From NCBI GenBank assembly GCA_009746045.1, contig RPFO01000072.1:2181985-2245984 (forward strand): a DNA stretch of 64,000 nucleotides. Direction: 5' to 3'. Under the pieces are notes generated by a model. It saw only the letters and a list, made by a program, of their open reading frames with translations, did not search any database and was not told the origin of the DNA. Within the stretch, counting starts at the first letter, position 1. Every line of letters begins with the position of its first letter. Below are positions 10,371 through 22,400 of the stretch, one piece after another. Source of the stretch: Mesostigma viride. Taxonomy: Eukaryota > Streptophyta > Mesostigmatophyceae > Mesostigmatales > Mesostigmataceae. Made by a program: the position numbers and the translations under genes.

Positions 10371-12157
10371 CTATATGGCTAAGCGGTATAGAAATTTTAT
10401 TTTTCCCCTCCCCCCCACCGAGGCCACGGGAAGGGCCTCACACGGGAGAGAGAGTCCTACGTGAGAAAGGAGATCAGGCATGCGAACAGCTGTATGAAAG
10501 AGGTAGGCATAGGATTCATCATCAGGTAGTTCACCATAAGGGGTTACACCCATAGTAGTAGGCACTAGAGTAGTATTGAGAACATGAAGGTCCTCGAAAA
10601 AGGAGTAATCTGCACGACGAGAGAGTGCATCTGGTACTATGTTATCTACACCCTTAACATACTGAAGTTTAAAAGGGGAAAACTGTGCTAAAAATTCCAT
10701 CCAGCGCGCTTGCCGAGGGGTAAGGTTGGGTTGGGAGAGAAGATGGGTAAGGGGACGGTGATCCGTTTGGATAACTAGCCTATAAGGATCTAACTCACAG
10801 GGTTCATTCAGACAGACATCAAATTGAGCACCTTTAAGAAAGTGCTGCCACGCGTGGCAACAATACACCACCGCTAGGAGTTCCTGCTGGTGTACGGGAT
10901 AGTTACGCTCCGCAGGGAGCATTGTCCTAGAGATATACTCAATTGGCTGTAAGCCCTGACCCTGATCCTGGAGAAGGACGCCCCCTATAGCTAGGTACCT
11001 TACTAGCATCTGTAGCTACAACAAAGGGTTTAGTAGTATCCGGTAGGATGAGTACAGGAGGGGAAAGGAGTAGGGATTTTAGACACTGAAAAGCCGACTG
11101 GCATTCACTACTCCAAACAAAGGGGATATCCTTCTTTAATAAATGATTAATAGGGGCTGCTATAGTTGCGAAACGCGGGATAAAACGCCTATAGTAAGAA
11201 GCAATTCCTAGAAAGCTACGTACACCTTTAACGTCGGTAGGAGTAGGCCATTCCTGAATTGAGTTAGTTTTATCCGGGTCGGTAGCGACCCCGGCATCTG
11301 ACAGAACGTGCCCTAAAAATGGGACACTCCTACCCGAACGAACTTTAGCACGGCGCGCCCACAAAGAATTTTCAGCCATTATCTCTAATACTTTCTTCAA
11401 ATCACGTAGGTGCGTTTCAAAATCAGGAGAGTAAATAAGAATATCATCTAAGTAAGCTTGAGCACAAGAACGGTCATGCTCAGATAAAGAAACAGAGGAG
11501 AAGGAAGGATCCCTGAGGAGAGGACACCTGAGGAAGGTGAGAATTTCCCATAACAGGCCTAAGCACTTCATTCATTAACATTTGAAAAGAGGCAGGCGAG
11601 TTACAGAGTCCCATAGCCGCTACTCTAAACTGGTAATGACCAAAAGGGGTAGCAAAGGCGGTTTTATGGCAATCCTCAGGGGCTATCCGCAACTGCCAAA
11701 AACCATCCGCGCAATCCAGTACTGTGAAACAAGTGGAACCTTTAACCTTATTAAATATATCATCAATACGAGGTAGAGGGTATTTAGACTTCACAGTAAT
11801 ATCATTCAACTTCCTATAATCAGTAACTAGGCGAAACTTGCCATTTGGCTTAGGAACTAACAGGACACCAGCTGAGTAGGGAGAGTTACTAGGCTCTATC
11901 AATCCTGCTTCTAATAGTGACACTAAAATCTGTTTTAGTTCCTTTAACTCGGTAGGGCCCATTCTATACATCGGAGAGTGCGTAGGAACTGCACCGTCCT
12001 TGATAACTACACGGTGTAAAACAGAACGAGGAGGAGGATAAGAAGGAGTCTTTTCTTCAAAAACTTTTGAGGAATCTATCACAGCCATGTATCTTACTAT
12101 TTCATTTTCAGTAAATCCCACTCCTATTGTATCCACTGTGTTTATATATATCCACAC
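10371..12157 (-). pseudogene. Chromovirus reverse transcriptase and RNase H
   Basis: Two breaks, near 11500 and near 11000, divide the reading frame. RT motifs in order: LVPKPNGKFRLVTDYRKLN, FTVLDCADGFWQLRI, FGHYQFRVAAMGLCNSP, AYLDDILIYS (catalytic YLDD) and FLGHVLSDAGV, then WPTPTDVKGVRSFLGIASYY. The tether region WSSECQSAFQCLK precedes RNase H (VVATDASK, then ISRTMLPAERNYPVHQQELLA, IQTDHRPL and DNIVPDALSR). These are standard Ty3/gypsy signatures. The extra bases near 11500 look like a small insertion or an indel pair. Confidence 0.93.
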
Positions 12158-12800
12158 TATTATTAGTGATAGGTATCTCCTGTACTTCTAACTGAAGGAA
12201 CATACATAATAAATATCCATATTCCTTTAATTCAGAACGCAACTCATCATTGGACATTAATACTTCAGGTATAGGTCTTACAGGAGGATCAACAGGTGTA
12301 GGAGGAGTAATATCTACCAAGGATAAATTTTCCAATCTATAATGACGTTCCGGTACCCAGTAAGAGCTATCTGGAAACCAAATGACCATGGTATCATAAT
12401 TAATAGTAATCTTATTATCCTGGTGCCAATCTAATCCTAGTAATACATCAGCGGTAGTGATAGGGCCTATAGTGGCCGTCAGGTTGACAGTACGTCCTTG
12501 TATGACCAGGGGAAGGGACACCGTACCCGGGGAATGACTGGTGCGACCATCAGCATAATGAACAGTGACAGGTTTGGTGTGAGGGGTAGGGACTAGTCCT
12601 AAACGCCTAACTAGGGCCTCGCTCACAAAGGAGCTAGCCGCACCGCTATCTACCAACACAGAGACATTCAAAAGTTCATCAGCATGCAAGAAAGGGTCTA
12701 CAACAGTGTGGGGAACGGTTAAACCACCATTCAAGAACATAAGAGGACGCACACGTAGTGGTAGGGAAGATTCAGCTCCTACAGAGGTTATAAAAACAGG
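12108..12800 (-). pseudogene. Chromovirus aspartic protease
   Basis: The frame carries the retropepsin active site VLVDSGAASSFVSEALVRRL and the second hallmark ADVLLGLDWH. It lies between gag and RT and is out of frame with gag (gag stop at 12865), so it was made either by frameshifting or after mutation. A frame change near 12120 links it to RT. Confidence 0.85.
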
Positions 12801-12864
12801 CAGGCAAAAATTTTATCTGGGGTACTATCTAAGGACCTGTCCAGGTTACCCCCGGCTGACAGGC

Positions 12865-14601
12865 CTACTGTTCCCCCTCCCCCCCCAAATCCATATGAAC
12901 TAACCCCGAAGAAGACCCTGGCGAAAAAGCCACTGCTGGAGGGTCACGAGGGAGCGAAGAGGGTGCGGGAGCCTGATTATCATAGGGGAACCCTGGGGGT
13001 CCTGCCTGCAAAGCATTCAGCCTACTAGGGGTAGCTGAGGGAATGCGTCCTGAAGTAGGACGAATAGGAGCACGCTGAGGGGTACGAGGAGGGCGTGCGT
13101 CGGGATGAGGGGGAGCACCCGAAAGGAACTTGGGGCACTCACGTTTAAGATGACCTACTTCCTTACAATGATAGCATGTGATATGAGAGACATCCACAGC
13201 TGATAGATAAGCAACGCAGATATCTAATTCTTCTACATAATAGGAGTTCTCCTCCTCAGGAGTAAGGATAATATTATTAAGACGGGAACGGGTAGGGAGA
13301 GAAGGAGTGGTGAAGAAATCTGCTACTCGCAAGAGATGCTGGCGCACATGCTTGAGGGGCAGATCAGTAAAACGGTAGGCAGAGAACTGGCGCTTGACTT
13401 CACGTAATAAGGGTCTACTGAGGCCTTGGAGGAAGCGAGCACGTACTTCTGCACCCGACAAATCTCTAATTCGTACCATCTGAGCATCAAACTCTTTCAT
13501 ATATTCCTTAAATGATTTAGTACCCTGCTGCAAGGTACCAAAGGCTAATCTGTCCTGCCAATCTGAATCAGGAGGGACTAAATGGTTCTCTAAACGCTTA
13601 AACAATTCTGCTACAGAGTTAGGGTAGGCATGAGAGGCCAAAGACTCACACTGAATGAGGTTAGCAAGCTCAGGAGTAATGCAGGTTGTAAGATAGTGAG
13701 GAACTAATACAGCATCAGAGAGACGCCATCTATTATGATTCTGCCACGACTCTGTGTTCTGGGTAAGCAACATAATAAAGGTGAAAAACTGTTGAGGGGT
13801 AGACTTGACATCCAGCTTGGGAAGGTTAGCAAAGAGGGGAAGAGCAGGGGGTTTAGGGGGATTAGAAGAGTCAGTTTTTCCCATCGGGCCACTATCTTCC
13901 ACTGCTACATAAGCGGGATAGAAGGAAGGAAGAGGAAAAGTCTTGGGTAGGGGTCTAGAAGGGGCCACCGTTTCAGGATGGTGCCCATAAGAGAAGGGGA
14001 CAGTATATTGCTCACGAAGAGAGGAGTAGGCAAAATGATCATAATTTCTATCATCTAGGGGCATGGTGCTGAAATCACTATTAACTTCTAAATCAGCCAC
14101 ACGGGTAGGGACCTGGGCTGCCTCATAGGCCGTCTCAGGGTAGGACCAGGAAGCAGGTGGGTAAAAGGGAACTGCACTAGGGCGCCCAGAAGGGCCGACA
14201 GGGGCAGAGGCACGACCCGTGTTAAGAGCAGGCATGGAAGGCACAGGGTGGGAAGGAGGCCTGGAAACATTGTTGGTTAGTGAGGACCTGCTGGGGGGTT
14301 GAGCCAAGGTTGCAGGAGGGGCAGGGGCCTGGTTCAGGGTAAGGGAAGGGTCATCACTAAATCTGACATGCATACGTTGTTCATAGGTAGGAGGGGTAAG
14401 TGAGGGACGACGGCGACCACCAGTAACAGGAGAAGGAGGTGAGGTACGAAGATTACCTTGAGGAGTGAGATGGTGCACCGTTTCAAGTGAGTCCCGTCGG
14501 TTACCACGAGTGTTGTTATTGTTGTTAGTATTATTATTATTATTAGTCATGGTAGGAGTGTTGGTAGGTATAGGCGACATATTACCACCCACTGGATCCA
14601 T
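12865..14601 (-). CDS. gag: Chromovirus Gag
   Basis: 578 residues, intact. The first 240 residues are low complexity with Asn, Pro and Ser runs (NNNNNTNNNNNT near residue 20). Residues about 265-430 are a helical capsid-like region (LPKLDVKSTPQQFFTFIMLL, FGTLQQGTKSFKEYMKEFDA, ARFLQGLSRPLLREV). One CCHC zinc knuckle, CYHCKEVGHLKREC, lies near residue 480 and binds RNA. It starts 118 bp downstream of the hybrid-binding ORF. Confidence 0.9.
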   Translation of the reverse strand: MDPVGGNMSPIPTNTPTMTNNNNNTNNNNNTRGNRRDSLETVHHLTPQGNLRTSPPSPVTGGRRRPSLTPPTYEQRMHVRFSDDPSLTLNQAPAPPATLAQPPSRSSLTNNVSRPPSHPVPSMPALNTGRASAPVGPSGRPSAVPFYPPASWSYPETAYEAAQVPTRVADLEVNSDFSTMPLDDRNYDHFAYSSLREQYTVPFSYGHHPETVAPSRPLPKTFPLPSFYPAYVAVEDSGPMGKTDSSNPPKPPALPLFANLPKLDVKSTPQQFFTFIMLLTQNTESWQNHNRWRLSDAVLVPHYLTTCITPELANLIQCESLASHAYPNSVAELFKRLENHLVPPDSDWQDRLAFGTLQQGTKSFKEYMKEFDAQMVRIRDLSGAEVRARFLQGLSRPLLREVKRQFSAYRFTDLPLKHVRQHLLRVADFFTTPSLPTRSRLNNIILTPEEENSYYVEELDICVAYLSAVDVSHITCYHCKEVGHLKRECPKFLSGAPPHPDARPPRTPQRAPIRPTSGRIPSATPSRLNALQAGPPGFPYDNQAPAPSSLPRDPPAVAFSPGSSSGLVHMDLGGEGEQ

Positions 14602-14718
14602 TTTTAAATGATTAGGGATCTAACTGAAAACACTCAAGGAAAAAGGACAAGGCCTAATTTAAGGCAAGGAAAGAAAAGAAAAAGCTTTTAATGTCTTAAA
14701 AGAAGGAAACAATTTAAA

Positions 14719-15123
14719 TCAATCCTTTTTAGCAACAGTAATGGATAGGGAACCGAACTCTAAGGTGAGAGGCGTATCTAAGCTAGATGAGGATGCAGCC
14801 CGTTTAGGGGGAGACGAAGGAGGAGATGGGGGTGGTGTAACAAAAACAAGACTATCTACTGCAGGACGAGCATGAGGAGAAGGACGAGAATGGAGACCCA
14901 AATCTGATTCACTATGCTTTAAGAGGTAGGTCTGAGCTTCTTCAAAGGACATAAACTTCTTATATTTGGAGACGTTATAAGCACGTGACTGAACGAACTT
15001 CCTAGCATCGGCCCATGATAAGAAAATAGATGCCCATTGAGGAGTAATAACAACGTAATACTTCGCTAAACTATTATTACTAGTCGAATGAGAAGGAGCA
15101 GGAAAAGGACGTCGCTGGCTCAT
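14719..15123 (-). CDS. Small ORF with RNase H1-type hybrid-binding (viroplasmin-like) domain
   Basis: 134 residues. Residues about 21-70 match the hybrid-binding domain found at the N-terminus of eukaryotic RNase H1 and in caulimovirus viroplasmin (Pfam Cauli_VI): KYYVVITPQWASIFLSWADA, followed by KYKKFMSFEEAQTYL. Those proteins bind RNA-DNA hybrids or double-stranded RNA. The rest is Pro/Ser-rich. It is the first ORF of the element after a leader of about 1 kb and precedes gag by 118 bp. There is no RNase H catalytic domain in this ORF; the element's own RNase H is in pol. The role (binding cDNA-RNA hybrids during reverse transcription) is inferred. Confidence 0.78.
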   Translation of the reverse strand: MSQRRPFPAPSHSTSNNSLAKYYVVITPQWASIFLSWADARKFVQSRAYNVSKYKKFMSFEEAQTYLLKHSESDLGLHSRPSPHARPAVDSLVFVTPPPSPPSSPPKRAASSSSLDTPLTLEFGSLSITVAKKD

Positions 15124-16139
15124 GTTAACGCACCTGGTAGGTCTTGAGTAGTCAAATAAGGAAAACGAGGAGAAGGCGACTTATCTCGGGTGTCTGAAAC
15201 CGAACCAGATTGACGACGCACGCAGGGACGAGGTTTCCAGCGCCAGGTGGTCGTAAGTATCCGGTTTCAAGAGTTCTGCGTCTGGCGACGGGTCGTCTAA
15301 ATACAACGCAGGCAAGAATGCAGAAAAGTGTAATCTACGAGACGCTAGTCGTCTCTCTAACGTAGAACCAAAACCACCTATCCACTACAATACGGTTCAT
15401 AGGAGACGCGAAATGAGTGAGAATGTTACCCGAGCTGTACCGAGGATTCGCACCGTTGATTCAACAATTGTTGGTTCGTTTTGCGCCATTTGGCGAGCAT
15501 CGACTGGAGCCTGAACCTAGCGGGGGGAATCATGCGGGGGAATCTTGTGGGGGAATCTTGCGGGAATTAATTCCGAACATGACTTTAGCGAAGTCCTACT
15601 ACATTTTGAGTGGTTACACGGTACTACATTTTCGTCACTGAAAATTTTCTCTAGTTGCGTTTGTGGATCGTGCGTTCCGCTGAAATTTTCGTGTTCAGTG
15701 ACCAGATCACAATTTGATCCGGGCGCAAAATGATTGGCTTTACGGTACGAACCAAAAACGAAATTTTAGTATCTAAGCTCCGCAGCGCTTGCTGAATTTG
15801 CCCCGGAAGCCCGGGGGCACTTTCCCCGCTGAAAAAGGTGTCCGCGGAAGCGTATTGTAGTAGTCTACGACAGTAGGCCACATGTCTCAAGAAAACAAAA
15901 CGAGGAAAAGGAAAAGGAACTAGCTACGTGAGGAGTTCATCCGCTTTGAGCAGGTCTAACTTCTAGGCAGGGCGTGTCCCGAATCGGGCAGCACTACCCC
16001 CCCAGCTTGCAGGCGACCCGCCCATTACCTGTCAAGTAGGTGTCGTCTTCATTTTCCCGGACGCGGAAGGGTTGATTCAATGACGTATGTTGCAGGGGAT
16101 CGTCGTCTGGTTCTCTACCTAAAATTCCTCCGAGTCCAT
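15124..16139 (-). other. Untranslated leader of the chromovirus
   Basis: About 1 kb between the 5' LTR and the first ORF. It contains a short imperfect repeat of GGGGGAATC around 15520-15560 and no ORF I trust. The putative primer site lies against 16140. Confidence 0.6.
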
Positions 16140-16710
16140 TGTTACGCCTCGGGTATCTACCACTACCTCTACCTCTACCTGGCCTGATGCTACCTAAGCT
16201 AGTCAAGCCACCTCTAGTTAAACCCCTAGCGAAAGACGAACGAGACGATCCAGATCTCAATGCATTAACGTAAGTGTTGCTATAATACGCCATAAGCCAT
16301 TGACACAACCCGTTTACTCCAGGAATAGAGGAAGGAAACACAACTACACTGCCGTGACCCAAGCCTAAATGTGTTAATTCATTTAACACACGCCGAGTGC
16401 ACACACGAGGGGTAGAACGTGCATAAATGGTCACCAACGGTCCAACACGCTCGGGCCGACATGGCCCTCGCCTACAGATGCACGCTGGTCCACTACATCT
16501 ACAGATGCACGCTGGTCCACTACATTCTACCAAAGGATCAGGACCACTAGTAAAGTACGCGGCGCGGCGCCCCAAAGGCACCCAACGTACCACGGTACTG
16601 TTACGAGGACAATAGTGTCCCGGTAGGAGCTACACGTAAACCTAGGGACAACCGAGGCAAAAGACCTAATTTACGTCCGTAACTACAACGAATTGTTACG
16701 CGACGTAACA
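16140..16710 (-). repeat. 5' LTR of the chromovirus (minus-strand sense)
   Basis: 571 bp. It differs from 3701-4270 by one extra C in a C run and one C/T change, as far as read. TSD GTGGT follows at 16711-16715. Confidence 0.93.
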
Positions 16711-18258
16711 GTGGTAAGGGTACATTTTCACGCGAAACGCGAGTTCCGGAAATTCACGACCTAGCCATGGCGGCTTGCGCCCATGCATGCAGTTTACGTT
16801 TTCGGACGATTTTGCGGGCCAAACCAAGGAAATAGATTTTTTATGTCCTAAAGATGATACAAGTGAATTTTAACCTCGCGGGGATGCGATTTACTGGGTG
16901 TCGGCACTGTTCTTGCTGGAAAAATCTGCGATTAGGCAGGTCGACGGAATGGATTACTACAATTGATTCCCGGATCAAATCGAAGGGTTTATCGGTTTCT
17001 TTCTACCTTTTATCATGTATTGTCGTAGATTAAGTCTAGTGGCAGTAAAGATTTGATGATTTCGACCACTCTGTCACGTCATGGTTTGTGTGCCGCAAAG
17101 TGCCACTTTTGCAGGCACCGCCTGGGCCAAGGTAACGCCAGCCGTGCCAGGTAAAGCTGGAATATCGCTGCTTCATCGTTTCTTGGTATTCTTACATGAG
17201 TTTAAGCTTGCGATGCGCTGTCAGTTTTGAGTCTTGCTGCTCTTTCTTGACCGTTGCCTGCCCCTCTCTAAAACCATCTTTTTAGATTATCTTACCAGGC
17301 ATTTGCCTTACCGTAGCGTGGCTGTACAAGGTTTTAGGTGCTGAATGGGTTAAAACACTTTCATAGATGTTGGGTATTCTCTTGCTATGTTCATACTGCA
17401 TGATTGTGTGGTCATGGGCTGCGTCAAGGGTACTGTCAAGCTTATACGGGTGAGTGAAAAATCTTGGTGATAAACCACTGTCATCATGAGCCAGCAGGTA
17501 TCTTGGCCATGTCATGGCAAGGTAATACAGTTTTATCCATGTCCATTCTTGTAAAGAACAATTAAATGTGACTAACCTACCCATTATATCGGTGGTTATT
17601 ACTTATAATACATCCCTTTGTAGCTACGTATCCATACGCATTCCCTATAAGTATGCATAGGCTTTCACACATACTAAGGTACAATATAACTGCAATATGA
17701 TGATGCAAGTATGTTTTCCTATTATGCCTGAAGGGAAATGGGCTGATTGACATGGTTTGTGGCCACGCTACTATGAAGTATGACCGCACTTACATGCTTG
17801 CAAATTGCTAGCATGGCCCAGTCCTATGTATAGGACTGGCAGTATTTGGCGTGTTTCAGGCAGTGCCAGTGGCCAAATTGAGTCCAGTTTTTTGCCACAG
17901 GTCAAGAACTATATTGTTTACATGCCTGTATTTTTTTAACATGCATATGGAATTTATTCAATTTTTGCCGCTCATGCTTCCACACAAAAATGCAAATTCG
18001 CCGACGGTGCCATACACCCATGTAATTTTTAGGAGTTTGGGTCAAGTTTTCACTGATGTAGTATTTTTGCCAGCAAGAGCACATCAAATACTCCATAGAC
18101 CCACATCTAAGCATCTTGGATGGACCCCCCACCTAGTCACTACACACGGTTGAAAAAGGTCAACTCAGTCCTATTATTAGGACTGAGTTGGGACAGACGA
18201 CGAGTTAATTGCTGCTTGGCCACTTGGCTGGCTGTAGCAGATCTGAACAGAGGCCATC

Positions 18259-19449
18259 ATGAGTGAGGGAGCTATTGACCAACAAGCGCGCATTATGGGC
18301 TTTGCGCGGCGCGGCGCTGGGATGGATAGACTCGATGGACGCGATGGACGCGATGGACGCGATGGACGCGGTGACGGCCAGGCGCTGGGAGACCAGGCTG
18401 CGCTGCCAGATGATCAGAGCCAAGGATCTCAGGGCGGTCAGAACGCGCCAGCTGCAGATCAAGCGGCACCTAGGCGGCCGACCGTGGCTGAGGGGTACGC
18501 GGTGCTAAGCCAGTTTCAGTCCATCAAGGACAATTGGCAGCCCCGGGACGCTGAGAGGATGTTAGAGGACATGAACTTGTACACGGACATCTACACCGGT
18601 GACAAGCTTCGCATCCTGGCGTCTAGTGCCTAAATAAGGCAGTCGGCGAGGCGGCTGTTCAAGTTTGTTCGGGAGCGACACACGGCGGGAGACACCTGGG
18701 CTGCGTTTATGACGCGACTCAAGTCGTTCCTGAGTGACAAGAGGACCATAGATGGGTCTCACCTGAAGCAAGAGTACCTGGACTACAAGCCCATCAAGGG
18801 GCAGCTAGTGGTCCACGCCTTTGAAGACTTCGTCAAGCTGAGGGAGGACGCCATGGCCAAAGGATTCTTCGTTGCAGATCGGATGGCCATGGGCGACTTT
18901 CTCAAGTCGCTGCAGCTGGATTCGGTCACCATGGATAATGTGACCATCCACATGCGACAGGTCCATGGCTGGGCAGCCATGACGGACCAGTTGTATGAGT
19001 GTTTCAGCGGCAAGTACGTAGGTGGTAAGCTCCCACGTCAAGGGGACGAGGAGGCAGCTGAACCTGCGGTTAAGTCCATGAGGGGATCGGGCCACGGGGG
19101 CCCAGCGTCCTCGAGAGGGCCTGAGACCTCTTCAAGGGGTCGAGGAAGGTCCAGGAAGGGGCGTGACAGAAGGGCTGGACGGGGGACACCGCCGAAGTCG
19201 GGGCATCCACAGTCCCAGTTTGACTTCAAGAGGGTGGGTGGTCCTCCCAAGGCTGGGCCCAGCAGTGGGACCTCACGGGACATCAGTCAGGTGGAATGTT
19301 ATTTCTGCCAAGGGAAGGGTCACTTCAGAAATGAGTGTCCCTCGTACCTGAGGCAGGAAGGTCAGAGCAAGCCAGCTCAGGGTGGCAGCAAGGAGAAGGC
19401 TGGTCCATCCCAGGATAAGGGCAAGGGCAAGGCTGCTGCATATCATTGA
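18259..19449 (+). pseudogene. gag: Gag of element A, one in-frame stop
   Basis: Begins MSEGAIDQQARIMGFARRGA. A 9-bp minisatellite (GATGGACGC) gives a DGR repeat near residue 25. A TAA at 18631-18633 interrupts the frame, but the same frame continues with IRQSARRLFKFVRERHTAGD and a helical region similar to copia Gag. After an Arg/Gly/Ser-rich stretch there is one CCHC knuckle, CYFCQGKGHFRNEC. The frame ends at TGA (19447-19449), and pol continues in the same frame. Confidence 0.8.
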
Positions 19450-19482
19450 CTTGAGCCTGCACACATCCCTGTACCCTGGAGG

Positions 19483-22400
19483 GTGCCCCCAGGGGTGTGT
19501 AATGTAGCTGCTAGTGACGGCAGTGAGGGGCAGCCCCATGCTCTAGTGACAGAGCCTATTGGACACGATGGGGCAAGCTTGGTTACCACAGAGAGTATGC
19601 CAGCTGTAGCTGCAGTGGTTACTCGCCAACGTGCCCGCCATGGCGGTGCTGAGCCTGAGGTAGGACCTGGTGATGTGGACCCAGGTGGATCTCAGAAGCA
19701 TTCTGACCGTGCAGGATTGGCACAGGATGGTCAGGATGAGGATAGGGCTGGAGACAGTCTGACAGGCACGACCCTGGTGCCTCCTGTACATAAGGGATCT
19801 GTACATACCTTGAGTGCTGATAATGACAATAAAAGATTTTCTCTCTTGTATGACATTGCCTCAAGGTTGCATACCATGTTTGGCCATGCAGCTCAGTCTT
19901 TGCAAGTTGCTAGACGGCTGGGAGGAAGTGAGTTGTACTCCATCTGCCAACAGGTTGCTCAAGCTTGCAAGTGCAGGCTAGTTGCTAGAAAGCCCAAGCA
20001 GTCTCATGCCAGATCTCCTATTTTGCAGCCAGGCCATGTGCAGGTAGATATTCAGAGAATCAGGGGTTTGAAGCTGCTGGTGGCAGTGGACAGATATACC
20101 AAGTACAAGACCCTAGAGATCCTGCCTGACATGGAGAAGCCTACATTGATTGCTGCTCTGAAGTTGACAAGGAGCAGGTACCCTGGGTTGGAGTTATTGC
20201 AGTGTGACATTCAGTTTGAGTGCTGTGAGAACCTGCCAGAGTTTCCAGAGTTGCTGATTACACCCAGGGAGAGCCACGGCCAGCAAGGGGTGGTGGAGAG
20301 AACCATCCAAGAGATCAAGACTGTGCTGCTGGTGGAGAGGATTCCAAGGACGTCATCTGCCATTGTGACATCTGCATGGCTACGTTCTGTGGAGGATAGG
20401 CTGAACCTCAGGACTCCCATGTTCTTTGGTGACATTGCCATCAATCCTCTTATGCTGCACACCAGGATGCTGCCAGCTGATGCTGAGCAGGCATGGAAGG
20501 AGAAGCTAGAGGCCAAGTTCCTCAAGCTGAGGCAGAAAGACAAGGGCTGGAGTGTCCTAGAACCTAACGTTGGACAACAGGTTGTTGTGTGGAAGGAACC
20601 AAGCTTTCCAGGGAAACGTGGCAGCTGGCATGATGGGGTGGTGACCCGAGTAGAAGCCGCTGGCCATAAGTGCTGGGTGGCCATTGATGGCTCCCAAGCA
20701 GTGCACCGTCTGTCCTGGTCAAAGATCCGTCCCCGGGGAGGTAATCAAGGAGACCTCTTCCAGGTGCCCGTTGGTGTACAAGGCGGGGGTGACGTGGAGC
20801 TTCCTGATCAGGGTGCTACAGCTGTATCGAGCCCTCAGGGTGACCCTGGCCCGGCCCCTGAGGTACCTTCACATACGGTGGTTGGGCAAGCAGGCGGACA
20901 GGCTGCACCTCCGGAATGGCCCGACACCAGGCCTAGGGGTGTGCGTCTATCAGATATTGTACAGGCTTTGCAAAGAGCCAAGAAGGAGCCGGCTAAGGTG
21001 TCCAAGCTTGTCCAGTTGGATGAACCTGAGGTAGCTGCCATGGAGATAGATACCAATGCACAGGTTTCTGTCATGGGACCTCAGCATACAGGAGAACTGC
21101 TGGTCGGAGAACCAAGTTGCCCCTGGGTGTCTGATTTCAGTGGTAGGACGCATCTAAGGGTGTTGGGAGAGGTTACTGCCCCTGTCATGGGTGTGGATGT
21201 TACCTTCCTTGTCCTAGAGGACTATGATGGCCCTGCGATTTTGGGTCAGAATTTTCTGGGCAATCCCGGGATTTCTATCAGAGCTACAGCTCTGAGAAGA
21301 GATGGCTGGGGGATGATTCCCCTAGAAAATTTCAGGACAACATTTCCAGTCAGGTGCAGGGCCAAGCCGGTCAAGGGTGTAAAATGGGATGAAGGGGAGG
21401 TGCCCCCAGCAGCCAGTTTGGTGATTCCAGCTGTGTTGCACCCCAGCAGTATTGGCATAACTCACAGGAGCCTTGCTGCACACTCTCCTTTGACATATGA
21501 CCAGCTAGTCCAAGAGATGAGCTCGCCTACTTTGTTTGAGGCTTGGAAGCTCGCCTTCTCCAAGGCATTGGAGGAGTGGTTGCAGTTTGAGTGTGCTGCA
21601 CCAACAGACAGACGTCCCCCAGCATCAAGGAAGCTTGCTTTGAGATTTGTGCTGAAGAGGAAGGTTGTGGATGAGGTATCAGTGCCCCATGTCAGGCCTG
21701 TCCTGAATGAGTATCACGGCACGGGGAGTCTGCCCGGAGAGGAGCTGTACACGCCAGGGATGCTACACGACACATGGAGAATTTTGCTATGTCTCTACGT
21801 GGGGTTGCTGAACAGGGGAGCAGCTATGTCATCAGTGCTGCTGGACTTCAAGAGGGCATTTTTAAAATCTGATCCAGAAGTGGCCAGGAGGGTGTGGAAG
21901 CAGGATGAGCCTTACTGTGTTGAGGTGCCTGCCATCTGGAAGCTGGAGCTGCATCAACAATTCCTGGTTATTCTGAAGGGCCTGGAAGGACTCAGGTCGA
22001 GCCCAATCATCTGGAGACTCACGCTGCAGGAAGCTCTGATCAGTGAGTGTGGCTTGAGAGTGTCTTCAGTTGATGCCTGTTTGCTGCTGGCCCAATGGGA
22101 GGGTCTGCCAGTGTATGCTAGTTTGCATGGAGATGATCTGCATTCAGTGCTAGCCCCCACGACCTGGCTGAAGAAGTTTATTCCTGTCATCAGTGGCAAG
22201 TTTTCACTGGGCAAGGAGCTGTGGCAGGAGCCCAACAAGCCTGTAGTGTTCTGTGGAATGCAGGCTACCCTGTTCAGGAGGGATGGGGAGTGGAGTATCA
22301 GGCTTCAGGCTGGAGGAGATTATAAACAGACCATTGTGAAGGCCTTGCCAGAGAAGATCACCCAGGCTGCAGGACCTGAGTTGAGAGGCATGTGGGCCTG

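Larger units (their letters stand above)
3701..16710 (-). mobile_element. Ty3/gypsy chromovirus with two accessory ORFs
   Basis: LTRs of 570 and 571 bp (TGTTACG...CGTAACA) are flanked by the 5-bp TSD GTGGT (3696-3700 and 16711-16715). Genes run leftward: hybrid-binding-domain ORF, gag, protease, RT, RNase H, integrase with chromodomain, then a long extra ORF. On the minus strand a G-rich purine tract abuts the 3' LTR (C-rich on the plus strand at 4271-4285). TGGACTCGGAGG directly after the 5' LTR (plus strand just left of 16140) starts with TGG as a tRNA primer site should; the tRNA cannot be named. Several frameshifts and an insertion at 7850-9549 make this copy dead, yet the LTRs differ at only about two positions. 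Confidence 0.93.
3472..18204. mobile_element. TTAA-delimited DNA element, split by the chromovirus
   Basis: Perfect 15-bp inverted repeats CTCGTCGTCTGTCCC / GGGACAGACGACGAG are flanked by TTAA (3468-3471 and 18205-18208). Just inside each end is a palindrome built on AACTCAGTCCTA/TAGGACTGAGTT. Without the chromovirus (3701-16710) the element is 3472-3700 plus 16716-18204, about 1.72 kb. Part of the right arm (about 16735-17160) is similar in inverted orientation to 8900-9310 of the TTAA element at 7850, so the two are relatives. No transposase ORF was found. TTGCT also lies on both sides outside TTAA, so a 5-bp TSD with a TTAA-starting TIR is an alternative reading. Confidence 0.7.

Noticed and set aside
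3468-18208. 5-bp TSD TTGCT with a TIR starting TTAACTCG
   Set aside because: Possible, and not excluded. TTAA as TSD is preferred because a related element at 7850-9549 shows TTAA duplication with a restored reading frame.
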